Origin: Oscillospiraceae bacterium | Lineage (GTDB): Bacteria; Bacillota; Clostridia; Oscillospirales; Ruminococcaceae | Assembly (NCBI GenBank): GCA_900768245.1 | Contig: CAAGCE010000265.1 | Location: 1-6,124, forward strand | DNA: 6,124 nt | Reading direction: 5' to 3' | In this document: positions 1-5,524 of the stretch, piece after piece | How positions within the stretch are numbered: position 1 is the stretch's first letter | Layout of the letters: each line of letters opens with the position of its first letter | The notes under the pieces: generated by a model | What the model saw: the letters and a program-made list of their open reading frames with translations, nothing else | The model's database searches: none | What the model was told of the DNA's origin: nothing | Translations under genes and position numbers: made by a program

Positions 1-879
1 GCATACGATTCCAAGACAGGCAGACTGAGCGCATATTCTGAAGCAAAGAGCATAAAGGTACAGGCAGCGATAGCAGCACCTGTGATAACTTCTGCGACCT
101 CTGACGGCAAGAGCGTATCTCTTAAGTGGAACGCAGTGACTGACGCGACAAGCTACCGCATATATAGAGCGGACAGCACAACAGGCGCAAAGGCCCTGGT
201 AAAGACAGTCGGGACGCTTTATGGCACCGATACAAATGTAACAGCAGGAAAGACCTACTATTACTTCGTGGCAGCATACGACTCCAAGACCGGAAGACTT
301 AGCGCATATTCCGAGGCAAAGAACGTAAAGGTACAGGCGTCGATAGCAGCACCTGTGATAACTTCTGCAACCTCCAACGGCAAGAGCGTATCCCTTAAGT
401 GGAACGCAGTGACCGACGCAACAAGCTACCGCATATACAGAGCGGACAGCGCAACAGGCGCAAAGACCCTGGTAAAGACAGTCGGTACACTTTATGGCAC
501 CGATACAAATGTAACAGCAGGCAAGACCTACTATTACTTTGTAGCAGCATACGACTCCAAGACAGGCAGACTGAGCGCATATTCTGAGGCAAAGAGCGTA
601 AAGGTACAGGCAGCGATATCAGCACCTGTGATAACCAAGATCACTTCCAATGACACAAGTGCACGCATAGAATGGGAAGCAGTTGCAGACGCAACAAGCT
701 ACCGCGTATACAGAGCGGACAGCAAGACTGGAGCAAAGGCCCTGGTAAAGACAGTCGGCACGCTGTACTGCACAGATACGACAGCAACAGCAGGAAAGAC
801 CTACTATTACTTCGTAGCAGCATACGACTCCAAGACTGGAAGACTGAGCGCTTATTCTGAGGTTGAGAGCATAACAGTA
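1..879 (+). repeat. Tandem 273-bp repeat array (one partial and three full FN3-like units)
   Basis: The motif GCACCTGTGATAAC recurs at 76, 349 and 622, giving a period of exactly 273 bp (91 codons) with no indels. Bases 1-75 are the end of the preceding unit. The units at 76-348 and 349-621 are about 91-92% identical by eye, and most differences are silent. The third unit (622-879) is more diverged in its first half and close to the others in its second half. Confidence 0.92.
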
Positions 880-882
880 TAA
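1..882 (+). CDS. C-terminal part of a secreted/surface protein made of tandem FN3-like repeats (5' end outside window)
   Basis: The reading frame is open from base 1, so the gene begins upstream and only its last 293 codons are present; the GTG at 82 is an internal valine, not a start. The visible part is the tail of one repeat (bases 1-75) and then three 91-residue repeats starting at 76, 349 and 622. Each begins APVIT and carries the marks of a fibronectin type III-like beta-sandwich: a W in strand B (LKWNAV), the SYRIYRAD strand, and AGKTYYYFVAAYDSKTGRLS near the end. The last repeat is a diverged cap (IEWEAVADATSYRVYRAD) ending ESITV. No LPXTG motif, dockerin or transmembrane segment is present at the C-terminus. 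Such repeats usually act as spacers or in binding on extracellular proteins; the catalytic part, if any, is out of view. The following complete gene ends in the same type of repeat, so the two are probably paralogues. Confidence 0.9.
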   Translation, partial: AYDSKTGRLSAYSEAKSIKVQAAIAAPVITSATSDGKSVSLKWNAVTDATSYRIYRADSTTGAKALVKTVGTLYGTDTNVTAGKTYYYFVAAYDSKTGRLSAYSEAKNVKVQASIAAPVITSATSNGKSVSLKWNAVTDATSYRIYRADSATGAKTLVKTVGTLYGTDTNVTAGKTYYYFVAAYDSKTGRLSAYSEAKSVKVQAAISAPVITKITSNDTSARIEWEAVADATSYRVYRADSKTGAKALVKTVGTLYCTDTTATAGKTYYYFVAAYDSKTGRLSAYSEVESITV

Positions 883-910
883 GCTCATGTCCTTTGGAAT
901 TACCCATAAA

Positions 911-942
911 AAATCCATCGGTGTTGCCGGTGGATTTTTTTA
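911..942 (+). terminator. Rho-independent terminator of the FN3-repeat gene
   Basis: The 11-bp stem pairs AAATCCATCGG (911-921) with CCGGTGGATTT (927-937), with one G-T wobble, around the loop TGTTG, and runs straight into a T-tract. It lies 28 bases after the stop at 880-882. The core ATCGGTGTTGCCGGTGGAT recurs in the terminator of the next gene. Confidence 0.92.
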
Positions 943-962
943 TATAAAAGCTAGTAGAAAAA

Positions 963-974
963 TTAAGCGCTTAA
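963..974. promoter_or_regulatory. 12-bp perfect palindrome, possible LacI/CcpA-type operator
   Basis: TTAAGCGCTTAA is a perfect palindrome with a central CG, centred about 71 bp upstream of the likely transcription start of the 852-aa gene. Its core fits the inner part of the catabolite-responsive element consensus (WAANCGNTNW) and of LacI-family operators in general, but the outer TG/CA bases of a full cre are missing. The role is inferred from shape and position alone. Confidence 0.4.
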
Positions 975-1004
975 CAGGAAATTTGGAAAACTGGTCTAAC
1001 TGTC

Positions 1005-1033
1005 TTGACATTGAACAGATTTTGGTATATAAT
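1005..1033 (+). promoter_or_regulatory. Consensus sigma-A promoter of the 852-aa secreted protein gene
   Basis: TTGACA (1005-1010) and TATAAT (1028-1033) are both exact consensus hexamers, separated by 17 bp. The expected transcription start is about 1040, leaving a leader of about 35 nt before the ATG at 1075. It sits just downstream of the previous gene's terminator, so this gene is transcribed on its own. Confidence 0.9.
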
Positions 1034-1062
1034 GTGTTTTGAAAGCAAATAAATTTTTGTTT

Positions 1063-1067
1063 GGAGG
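1063..1067 (+). promoter_or_regulatory. Ribosome binding site that fixes the start at ATG 1075
   Basis: GGAGG lies 7 nt before the ATG at 1075. The longer frame from TTG 1039 would start at the transcription start itself without an RBS, so 1075 is the start. The signal peptide also begins there. Confidence 0.9.
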
Positions 1068-1074
1068 TAAGAAC

Positions 1075-3633
1075 ATGAAAGGCAAAGGCATATTGAAAAA
1101 ATTCGTTGCATTTGTTGCGGCTTTTACCCTGGGGATTCAGGGATTGTCGGTTTGTGCGGAAGATGTATATTCTTTAAACATGAACGGAAGCAATGGTGGA
1201 AATCATATTTATGAAGTTATGGACTTAATTCCTAGCAGTGAACAAGAAATAAAGAATAAAATCCAAGCAATTGCAAATGATGCTACATATGGGGTTGGAA
1301 AATACTGGGGAGATCAAGATTGCTTTCTTTATGCAAGAACAGTTTTTGAGATGATTTTTGGGATTAAAGCCCCCACTGCATATTACTATAATTCTCAGCA
1401 GCTTACTGGCTCAAATTCTGGTAATACTAATCTTATTGCAAGCTATGCAGATGATGGAAATCATAATGCTTACTCTGTCCTTATACAGGCTAAGCCAGGT
1501 GATATTATTCAGGCAAAACTATGGTATGGTGGTATCTCTCATACGATGATAGTGTGGGAAGTGTCAGCAAATGATAGATATATCACTATACTTGACTGTA
1601 ATTCAAAAGGCAACAATGAAATATGCAAAAGGACTATTTCCTTTGATAATTTCGTAAGAGGCTCAAAACTGTATAGTGGTACAACAGGGCAATATGAGTA
1701 TAGCGGTTATGGTAATACATTTACAATTAATCGTTCTGTAAACTATCCTGCTTCAATACCTCCTGTAAACATCGACCCCGCAGTTCTGTCAGTCAAAGCA
1801 GGAACAAACAAAACAAATACTGATTTTTCCTGGACAAGCACCGAAACAGATGTAAACTTTGATGTTGTTATTTATAAGGATAAACTTTGGGAAGGCGACC
1901 CTGCGCTCCGCACGAATGTAGGAAGCAATCATTCGTTTTCCTGCCTCCTTGCTCCCGGAAAGTATTGCGCATATATTGATACGATCAGAAACGACACCGG
2001 CGTGCTGCTAATGAGCAATGTTGTGGAGTTCACAGTAACAATTCCCAAGTATGATTACACAATCGAGAATATAGATCAGGCAGAAACAGCGCTTTATCTA
2101 ATATATAATCAGAATGAAAACACTGTCAGAGCTGGCAGGACGAAGCGCCAGATGATAGAGTATCTTCTAACTTCGTCCGACTACGCCGTGTTCGGTGGAG
2201 CTAACTGGCCTGTAGGCATCAACGACTATACGGACACGATCACCGATAACGGTCTTGCAGCGATAGACGGCACTACTACAATAAAACTCGACAGTAGTTC
2301 ACGTGCACAGATTTCGTTTGGCTGGTTTGCGTCGGGTGTTGTGTATACACAAGATATATCACACACCAGCGCCAGATGCTCTAAAATCATGGATAATCCA
2401 GGCGCAGGAAACTACACTGTCGATTATGTCAGACAACATTTTAAACAGAAATTACAGGCAGGCGAGCATATAAGAATAGATGAACTTTGCTCGTTAACCT
2501 TTGTTTCCTGCGATGACAACGGATTTTATTGGCTGGAATACGGTTCTGATGATGGCAGCGACGCTCATATAAGAATGAGATATGCGTCATTTGATACATT
2601 CGTTTCATGGCTTAACAGTACAGGCAGGGCAATGTGGCACTACTATGTTGACCTTACCGATAACACGCCTCATTCAATAAGCAATGCAAATATTTCCGTA
2701 ATAGAAAACCAAAGATATTCCGGTAAAGAAATAACACCTGAGGTTACGGTAACATATAACGGAAGAACTCTTAAGAAGAATGTTGATTACACTGTAAGTT
2801 ATGCAAACAATATCAATGCGGGAACCGCTTCTGCGACAGTCACAGGTATTGGAGCATTCACAGGTTCAACGACTTCAAATTTTACCATTGACCGATTATC
2901 TATTTACTATGCACAGCTTCAGCGATTCCTAACCAAGGAAATCTATTATAATGGTTCGCCTTGCACTGTTCCTATTATTTTGGTCTACAACGGAACTGCA
3001 CTAACTGAAGGAAAGGACTATACTGTTAGGTTCACCAACAATGTGAATGTAGGTACTGCAGGAATTTACATAGACGGAATAGGTAATTTCTGCGATACAA
3101 GGACTCAGGCTTTTCCTATCCTTTCTAAGGACATAAGCCAATGCACTGTCAATGCAGATCTGTCTGACAAAAACCATACTTCCAAGCCAATCACCCCTAC
3201 TGTTTCTGTTTTTGATCCCGAGAGAAACTGTGAGCTTATAAATGGTGTGGATTTCAGCGTGGAATACACGAATAATATTGATCCTGGAACCGCTTCTATA
3301 ACTATAAATGGTATCAATAATTATTCAGGTAATGTGGTTCTTAATTTTAATATTAAAAATCCAGTTCTTTCTGCACCTACGATTACAAAAATCGCTTCCA
3401 ATGGCAGCAATGTATCCCTGGAATGGAACAGTGTATCTGGTGCCACTAGTTACCGCGTATTCCGTGCAGAAAGCGCAAATGGTGCGAAAACAAGGGTAAA
3501 GACAGTCGATACGCTCGGCTGCACAGATACGACGGTAACAGCGGGCAAGACCTACTATTACTTCGTAGCGGCATACGACTCCAAGACCGGAAGACTGAGC
3601 GAATATTCTGAGGCTGAGAGCATAAAAGTATAA
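1075..3633 (+). CDS. Secreted multi-domain protein: papain-like (NlpC/P60- or CHAP-like) domain, degenerate second copy, Ig-like and FN3-like repeats
   Basis: 852 aa. Residues 1-28 are a signal peptide (KGKGILKK, hydrophobic core, likely cleavage after VCA28; LSVC is a poor lipobox). Residues about 55-200 look like a papain-fold amidase/peptidase: Cys83 in DCFLYARTVF at a helix start, PGDII at 141-145, His156 in SHTMIV, and Asp174 or Asn176 as third residue. Residues 232-322 form a beta-rich Ig/FN3-like linker. Residues about 326-526 resemble domain 1 but lack an obvious nucleophile. Three Ig-like repeats follow (about 533-606, 608-683, 685-762) with the pattern GxDYTVxYxNNxNxGTAxxxxxGIGxFxG, then one FN3-like repeat (767-852). 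The first domain suggests peptidoglycan or peptide amide hydrolysis outside the cell, and the repeats suggest attachment or spacing; the substrate is unknown. There is no sorting signal. It has its own promoter and terminator, so it is monocistronic. The domain limits and fold assignment are by eye. Confidence 0.88.
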   Translation: MKGKGILKKFVAFVAAFTLGIQGLSVCAEDVYSLNMNGSNGGNHIYEVMDLIPSSEQEIKNKIQAIANDATYGVGKYWGDQDCFLYARTVFEMIFGIKAPTAYYYNSQQLTGSNSGNTNLIASYADDGNHNAYSVLIQAKPGDIIQAKLWYGGISHTMIVWEVSANDRYITILDCNSKGNNEICKRTISFDNFVRGSKLYSGTTGQYEYSGYGNTFTINRSVNYPASIPPVNIDPAVLSVKAGTNKTNTDFSWTSTETDVNFDVVIYKDKLWEGDPALRTNVGSNHSFSCLLAPGKYCAYIDTIRNDTGVLLMSNVVEFTVTIPKYDYTIENIDQAETALYLIYNQNENTVRAGRTKRQMIEYLLTSSDYAVFGGANWPVGINDYTDTITDNGLAAIDGTTTIKLDSSSRAQISFGWFASGVVYTQDISHTSARCSKIMDNPGAGNYTVDYVRQHFKQKLQAGEHIRIDELCSLTFVSCDDNGFYWLEYGSDDGSDAHIRMRYASFDTFVSWLNSTGRAMWHYYVDLTDNTPHSISNANISVIENQRYSGKEITPEVTVTYNGRTLKKNVDYTVSYANNINAGTASATVTGIGAFTGSTTSNFTIDRLSIYYAQLQRFLTKEIYYNGSPCTVPIILVYNGTALTEGKDYTVRFTNNVNVGTAGIYIDGIGNFCDTRTQAFPILSKDISQCTVNADLSDKNHTSKPITPTVSVFDPERNCELINGVDFSVEYTNNIDPGTASITINGINNYSGNVVLNFNIKNPVLSAPTITKIASNGSNVSLEWNSVSGATSYRVFRAESANGAKTRVKTVDTLGCTDTTVTAGKTYYYFVAAYDSKTGRLSEYSEAESIKV

Positions 3634-3697
3634 GCTCATATTCTTAGGAGTGACCCATAAAAAATATCCATCGGTGTTGCCGGTGGATATTTTTTTT
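3496..3697 (+). repeat. Duplicated 3' cassette (half FN3 repeat, stop, flank, terminator) shared with 745-942
   Basis: Bases 3496-3633 align with 745-882 without gaps (15 differences in 138 by my count, about 89% identity). The similarity continues past the stop through GCTCAT, CCCATAAAAAA and the terminator core. The adjoining 5' halves of the same repeats (3373-3495 and 622-744) are only about 63% identical by the same count. Confidence 0.8.
3661..3697 (+). terminator. Rho-independent terminator of the 852-aa secreted protein gene
   Basis: The 14-bp stem pairs AAAATATCCATCGG (3661-3674) with CCGGTGGATATTTT (3680-3693), with one G-T wobble, around the loop TGTTG, followed by more T residues up to 3697. 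It differs from the terminator at 911-942 by a few extra A-T pairs at the stem base. Confidence 0.93.
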
Positions 3698-3779
3698 ATA
3701 AACATTATTTTTAGAATTCATGAAATCTGTAATTGTAGAAATGTATCGTATCCGCCAAACCACCCTGCGTCATAACAAA

Positions 3780-3809
3780 TCACCCTCTGCCGTAGAAAGC
3801 AGAGGGTGA
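3780..3809 (-). terminator. Hairpin just after the minus-strand IS66 transposase fragment, probable terminator
   Basis: TCACCCTCTGC (3780-3790) pairs perfectly over 11 bp with GCAGAGGGTGA (3799-3809) around an 8-nt loop. Read on the minus strand it starts 3 nt after the transposase stop codon (3813-3815) and is followed by TTTGTT, a weak T-tract. On the plus strand it is followed by AATTTATTT, so it could act in both directions. Confidence 0.6.
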
Positions 3810-3812
3810 AAT

Positions 3813-3977
3813 TTATTTGCAGAAACCGGGAAGCTTAGCCCAGGGTATTAACTGGTCAAGTAGTTCTGAATCAGGCTTTTCACCCAGCTTGGGCAGCTCG
3901 GTGAGTAGGTGCAGGAGATAGCCGTAAACGTTCAGGTTATTGATCTTTGCCGACTCAATGACCGAGTACCACATCAC
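3813..3977 (-). pseudogene. tnpC: IS66-family transposase (TnpC), C-terminal fragment
   Basis: About 54 codons remain on the minus strand, reading MWYSVIESAKINNLNVYGYL and then LLTELPKLG...LLDQLIPWAKLPGFCK before a TAA. This is the usual IS66 TnpC C-terminal signature (YSxIExAKxNxLNxxxYLxxLLxxLP...LLPW). A full TnpC is around 500 aa, so everything before the final helices, including all catalytic residues, is lost. The open frame continues to 4073 on paper, but that extra stretch is antisense to the tnpB fragment and is not transposase-like. It differs clearly in sequence from the TnpC C-terminus encoded at 4255-4734, so it comes from a second IS66 element. Confidence 0.82.
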
Positions 3978-3985
3978 TCTTGGGA

Positions 3986-4159
3986 GGAAATGGATTTCTG
4001 CTTCTGTATAAAATACTCGACAATGGAAAATTCCAATGGCCGCGCAACGAAACGGAAGCGTTACTGCTGACAACGCAGCAGAGACGCTGGCTTCTTGAAG
4101 GACTCAAAATCAAGCAGCCTGAAACCATACAGAAAGGTCTCAGAAGCGCCATATATTAG
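3986..4159 (+). pseudogene. tnpB: IS66 Orf2 (TnpB), C-terminal fragment
   Basis: In the frame of GGA at 3992 the plus strand reads NGFLLLYKILDNGKFQWP, then RNETEALLLTTQQRRWLLEG, then LKIKQPETIQ to a TAG at 4157-4159. This is the well-known C-terminal half of IS66 TnpB (GFxLLYKRLxxGxFxWP...LTxxQxxWLLEGLxIxQP). A normal TnpB is around 115 aa; only about 56 are left, with no start codon or RBS, because the sequence switches at about 3978-3988 into the minus-strand TnpC fragment. TnpB is an accessory protein needed by IS66 elements; this copy cannot work. It lies 95 nt upstream of the truncated tnpC in the normal tnpB-tnpC order, so both belong to one element. Confidence 0.85.
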
Positions 4160-4179
4160 GTCGTTTATTATGCGCGCTG

Positions 4180-4246
4180 CCTCTGATTTTACTTGATTTT
4201 TCGTCTGTTTTGTGCTACAATAGCTATAGTACAAAATAATCAGAGG
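4180..4246 (+). promoter_or_regulatory. Inverted repeat bracketing the tnpC promoter and covering its RBS
   Basis: CCTCTGATT (4180-4188) is the exact reverse complement of AATCAGAGG (4238-4246), with 49 bases between. The right arm covers most of the Shine-Dalgarno sequence AGAGGAG (4242-4248). The left arm lies upstream of the promoter, so only RNA entering from outside would contain both arms. Confidence 0.5.
4193..4221 (+). promoter_or_regulatory. Probable promoter of the truncated tnpC and 179-aa gene
   Basis: TTGATT (4193-4198), a 17-bp spacer and TACAAT (4216-4221) preceded by TGC, an extended -10. The expected start is near 4228, between the arms of the inverted repeat and about 27 nt before the ATG at 4255. 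Confidence 0.65.
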
Positions 4247-4254
4247 AGTGCAGT

Positions 4255-4734
4255 ATGAACATGCGGATCTCATCAAAAGAAGATCAGTTACTGATGCAGG
4301 AAATTGCTGCGCTCCGAAATGAAAATACAACTCTCAAAGAACAGCTTGCTCTTTTACAGGAACAGTTTGACTGGCTCAAAAAGCAGGTTTTCGGCAGAAA
4401 GTCCGAACAGAACATCAGCGGAAAAGGCAAGCTCGCTGCGGCTGTGAGATATGCGCTTAATGAGAAGAAATATCTCTACACGTTTTTAGAGGACGGGAAC
4501 GTTCCGATCGACAACAACCGTGCAGAAAATGCGATAAGACCAGTTGCAATCGGCCGAAAGAACTGGCTGTTCAGCAATACTGAGTGCGGCGCAAAATGCA
4601 GTGCCATCTTGTATTCAATTATTTCCACAGCTCAAGCAAACGGTTTGGAGACTGAGAAGTACTTGACCGAGCTGTTCTCACGGCCGCCAGGTACCATTCT
4701 GCTGCCATGGAAGGAGAAGGACGATGAAACTTAA
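4255..4734 (+). CDS. tnpC: IS66-family transposase (TnpC) with large in-frame internal deletion
   Basis: 159 aa against roughly 500 for a complete TnpC. Residues 10-52 are the N-terminal coiled-coil typical of IS66 (LRNENTTLKEQLALLQEQF, then WLKKQVFGRKSEQ). Around residue 55 the sequence jumps to the last part of the DDE domain: KLAAAVRYALN, FLEDGNVPIDNNRAENAIRP with the final catalytic Glu (E91), AIGRKNWLFS, and the C-terminal YSIISTAQANGL...YLTELF...LLPW. The zinc-binding region and both catalytic Asp residues are gone, so it cannot transpose alone. The frame is intact and it keeps an RBS (AGAGGAG, 6-nt spacing) and a promoter, so a mini-protein is probably made. The coiled coil could let it bind or poison a full transposase; that is inference. 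The start at 4255 is favoured by RBS spacing; ATG 4261 is possible. The gene overlaps the next one by 11 bp. Confidence 0.85.
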   Translation: MNMRISSKEDQLLMQEIAALRNENTTLKEQLALLQEQFDWLKKQVFGRKSEQNISGKGKLAAAVRYALNEKKYLYTFLEDGNVPIDNNRAENAIRPVAIGRKNWLFSNTECGAKCSAILYSIISTAQANGLETEKYLTELFSRPPGTILLPWKEKDDET

Positions 4735-5263
4735 ACCTGAAGATGCCGGTTTATTTTATGAGATGTTTTTGCCGCTTCTCGATTATGTGAACGAGAACTA
4801 TCATGTCACGATGGAAACCGCTCATTTCACAGGGGAACGTGTTGATCCCAAAGAAGCGGCTGAGGTGGCACACTTTTTATGGGAACGCACCTGGATCATT
4901 GATGACTACCTTGCCGGAACTGAATTGTCTGAAGAAAAGCGTGAGATCATTTTAAGCTGGAAACGCTGCATTTCCGGAACGTTTATCATCGAACGGCACC
5001 TGAAGAAAGGGTCAGTTTTTATTTCTGATGACAACAATTATGTATATTTGGTGAATGGCATTATTAGCAGTTGGGAGGAAATGTTTTCAGGCATTCCCAC
5101 ACCAATGCTCATAAAGGCAACATTGCTTCCATTCCGGGATATCATTATTTCAGACGGGCTGGTGTCTGTATTTCCGGTTCATTTTGGCAAAAATATGACC
5201 GCCGAATTTAAAAATAGTTATATGACCGCGAAAAACAATAAAACGATCATCTCACGGTTATGA
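4724..5263 (+). CDS. Uncharacterised 179-aa protein, co-translated with the IS66 tnpC
   Basis: The ATG at 4724 lies inside the end of tnpC (11-bp overlap) with AAGGAG 7 nt upstream, so the two are translationally coupled and share a promoter. The protein is soluble-looking: no signal peptide and no membrane segment. Its N-terminal half is acidic and helical (KLKPEDAGLFYEMFLPLLDY, then HFLWERTWIIDDYL). The centre has SWKRCISGTFIIERHLKKG followed by a beta-rich part (SVFISDDNNYVYLVNGI), then LLPFRDIIISDGL and the ending AKNNKTIISRL. From memory, proteins with the core SWKxxxxGxFxIERxLKK and LLPFxxxIIxDGL are common, uncharacterised and occur next to IS66 genes in Clostridia; I know of no assigned function. 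The C-terminus looks complete and there is no frameshift, in contrast to its decayed neighbours. A terminator follows 7 nt after the stop. Confidence 0.82.
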   Translation: MKLKPEDAGLFYEMFLPLLDYVNENYHVTMETAHFTGERVDPKEAAEVAHFLWERTWIIDDYLAGTELSEEKREIILSWKRCISGTFIIERHLKKGSVFISDDNNYVYLVNGIISSWEEMFSGIPTPMLIKATLLPFRDIIISDGLVSVFPVHFGKNMTAEFKNSYMTAKNNKTIISRL

Positions 5264-5269
5264 AGTGTG

Positions 5270-5302
5270 CAGCTGGGACAGATTTCCCGGCTGTTTTGTT
5301 TT
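5270..5302 (+). terminator. Rho-independent terminator after the 179-aa gene
   Basis: CAGCTGGGA (5270-5278) pairs with TCCCGGCTG (5285-5293), with one G-T wobble, around a 6-nt loop, and is followed by TTTTGTTTT. It starts 7 nt after the stop at 5261-5263. Confidence 0.85.
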
Positions 5303-5476
5303 GGCAATGAACGGTTGTAGATAGAACGTGGTGGGGTTATGTTTACCGCATTCTCGGTTGATTTGCCATGCTTCACTGTAGTCTTGCATAATGATAACGA
5401 ACGCGACATAACGCAGCCTTACGCATACAAGCCTCAATGCTGAATTACCGTCATTATTTACATAGCATTTTAACGC

Positions 5477-5505
5477 TTGACACCTTCATATAATAGTGAT
5501 ATAAT
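5477..5505 (+). promoter_or_regulatory. Promoter of the toxin-antitoxin operon, with a direct repeat over the -10
   Basis: TTGACA (5477-5482) and TATAAT (5500-5505) are exact consensus hexamers 17 bp apart, and TG at 5497-5498 adds an extended -10. The heptamer ATATAAT occurs at 5488-5494 and again at 5499-5505, spaced 11 bp (about one helical turn), which could be the site where the antitoxin-toxin complex represses the operon. The leader is only about 13 nt. Confidence 0.87.
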
Positions 5506-5524
5506 TACAGTAAGAGGTGATGTT

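Larger units (their letters stand above)
3813..5302. mobile_element. Decayed IS66-family region made of at least two elements
   Basis: The region contains a minus-strand TnpC tail, a plus-strand TnpB tail, an internally deleted TnpC and an overlapping 179-aa gene closed by a terminator. TnpA and the N-terminal half of TnpB are missing. I found no convincing terminal inverted repeats or target-site duplication, so the outer limits given are those of recognisable coding debris, not of the element. Confidence 0.65.

Noticed and set aside
1..882. CRISPR-like array because of regular repeats
   Set aside because: The 273-bp period is in frame, the whole unit is conserved, and it translates to FN3-like domains.
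395..918. Several minus-strand and alternative-frame ORFs over the FN3 repeats
   Set aside because: They are shadows of the repetitive coding frame; their sequences lack start signals and just mirror the repeats.
1039..1074. Upstream TTG start adding 12 residues to the 852-aa protein
   Set aside because: It would start at the predicted transcription start with no RBS; GGAGG and the signal peptide point to ATG 1075.
3978..4073. N-terminal extension of the minus-strand transposase fragment to an ATG at 4073
   Set aside because: This stretch is antisense to a clear TnpB C-terminus and does not resemble transposase; the real fragment ends at about 3977.
4061..4330. 89-aa minus-strand ORF
   Set aside because: It is antisense to the tnpB tail, the tnpC promoter and the tnpC start, and has no family resemblance or RBS.
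5264..5409. Minus-strand ORFs in the gap between the 179-aa gene and the TA operon
   Set aside because: Two frames are open for a few dozen codons, but neither has an RBS or recognisable protein features, and one runs back through the terminator.
5303..5476. Possible right end of the IS66 element
   Set aside because: I could not find a matching inverted repeat on the left side or a target duplication, so no end can be placed.
5477..5524. TTG start at 5477 for the toxin
   Set aside because: The TTG is part of the -35 box and the whole extension lies in the promoter; GTG 5525 has an RBS and matches the family's N-terminus.
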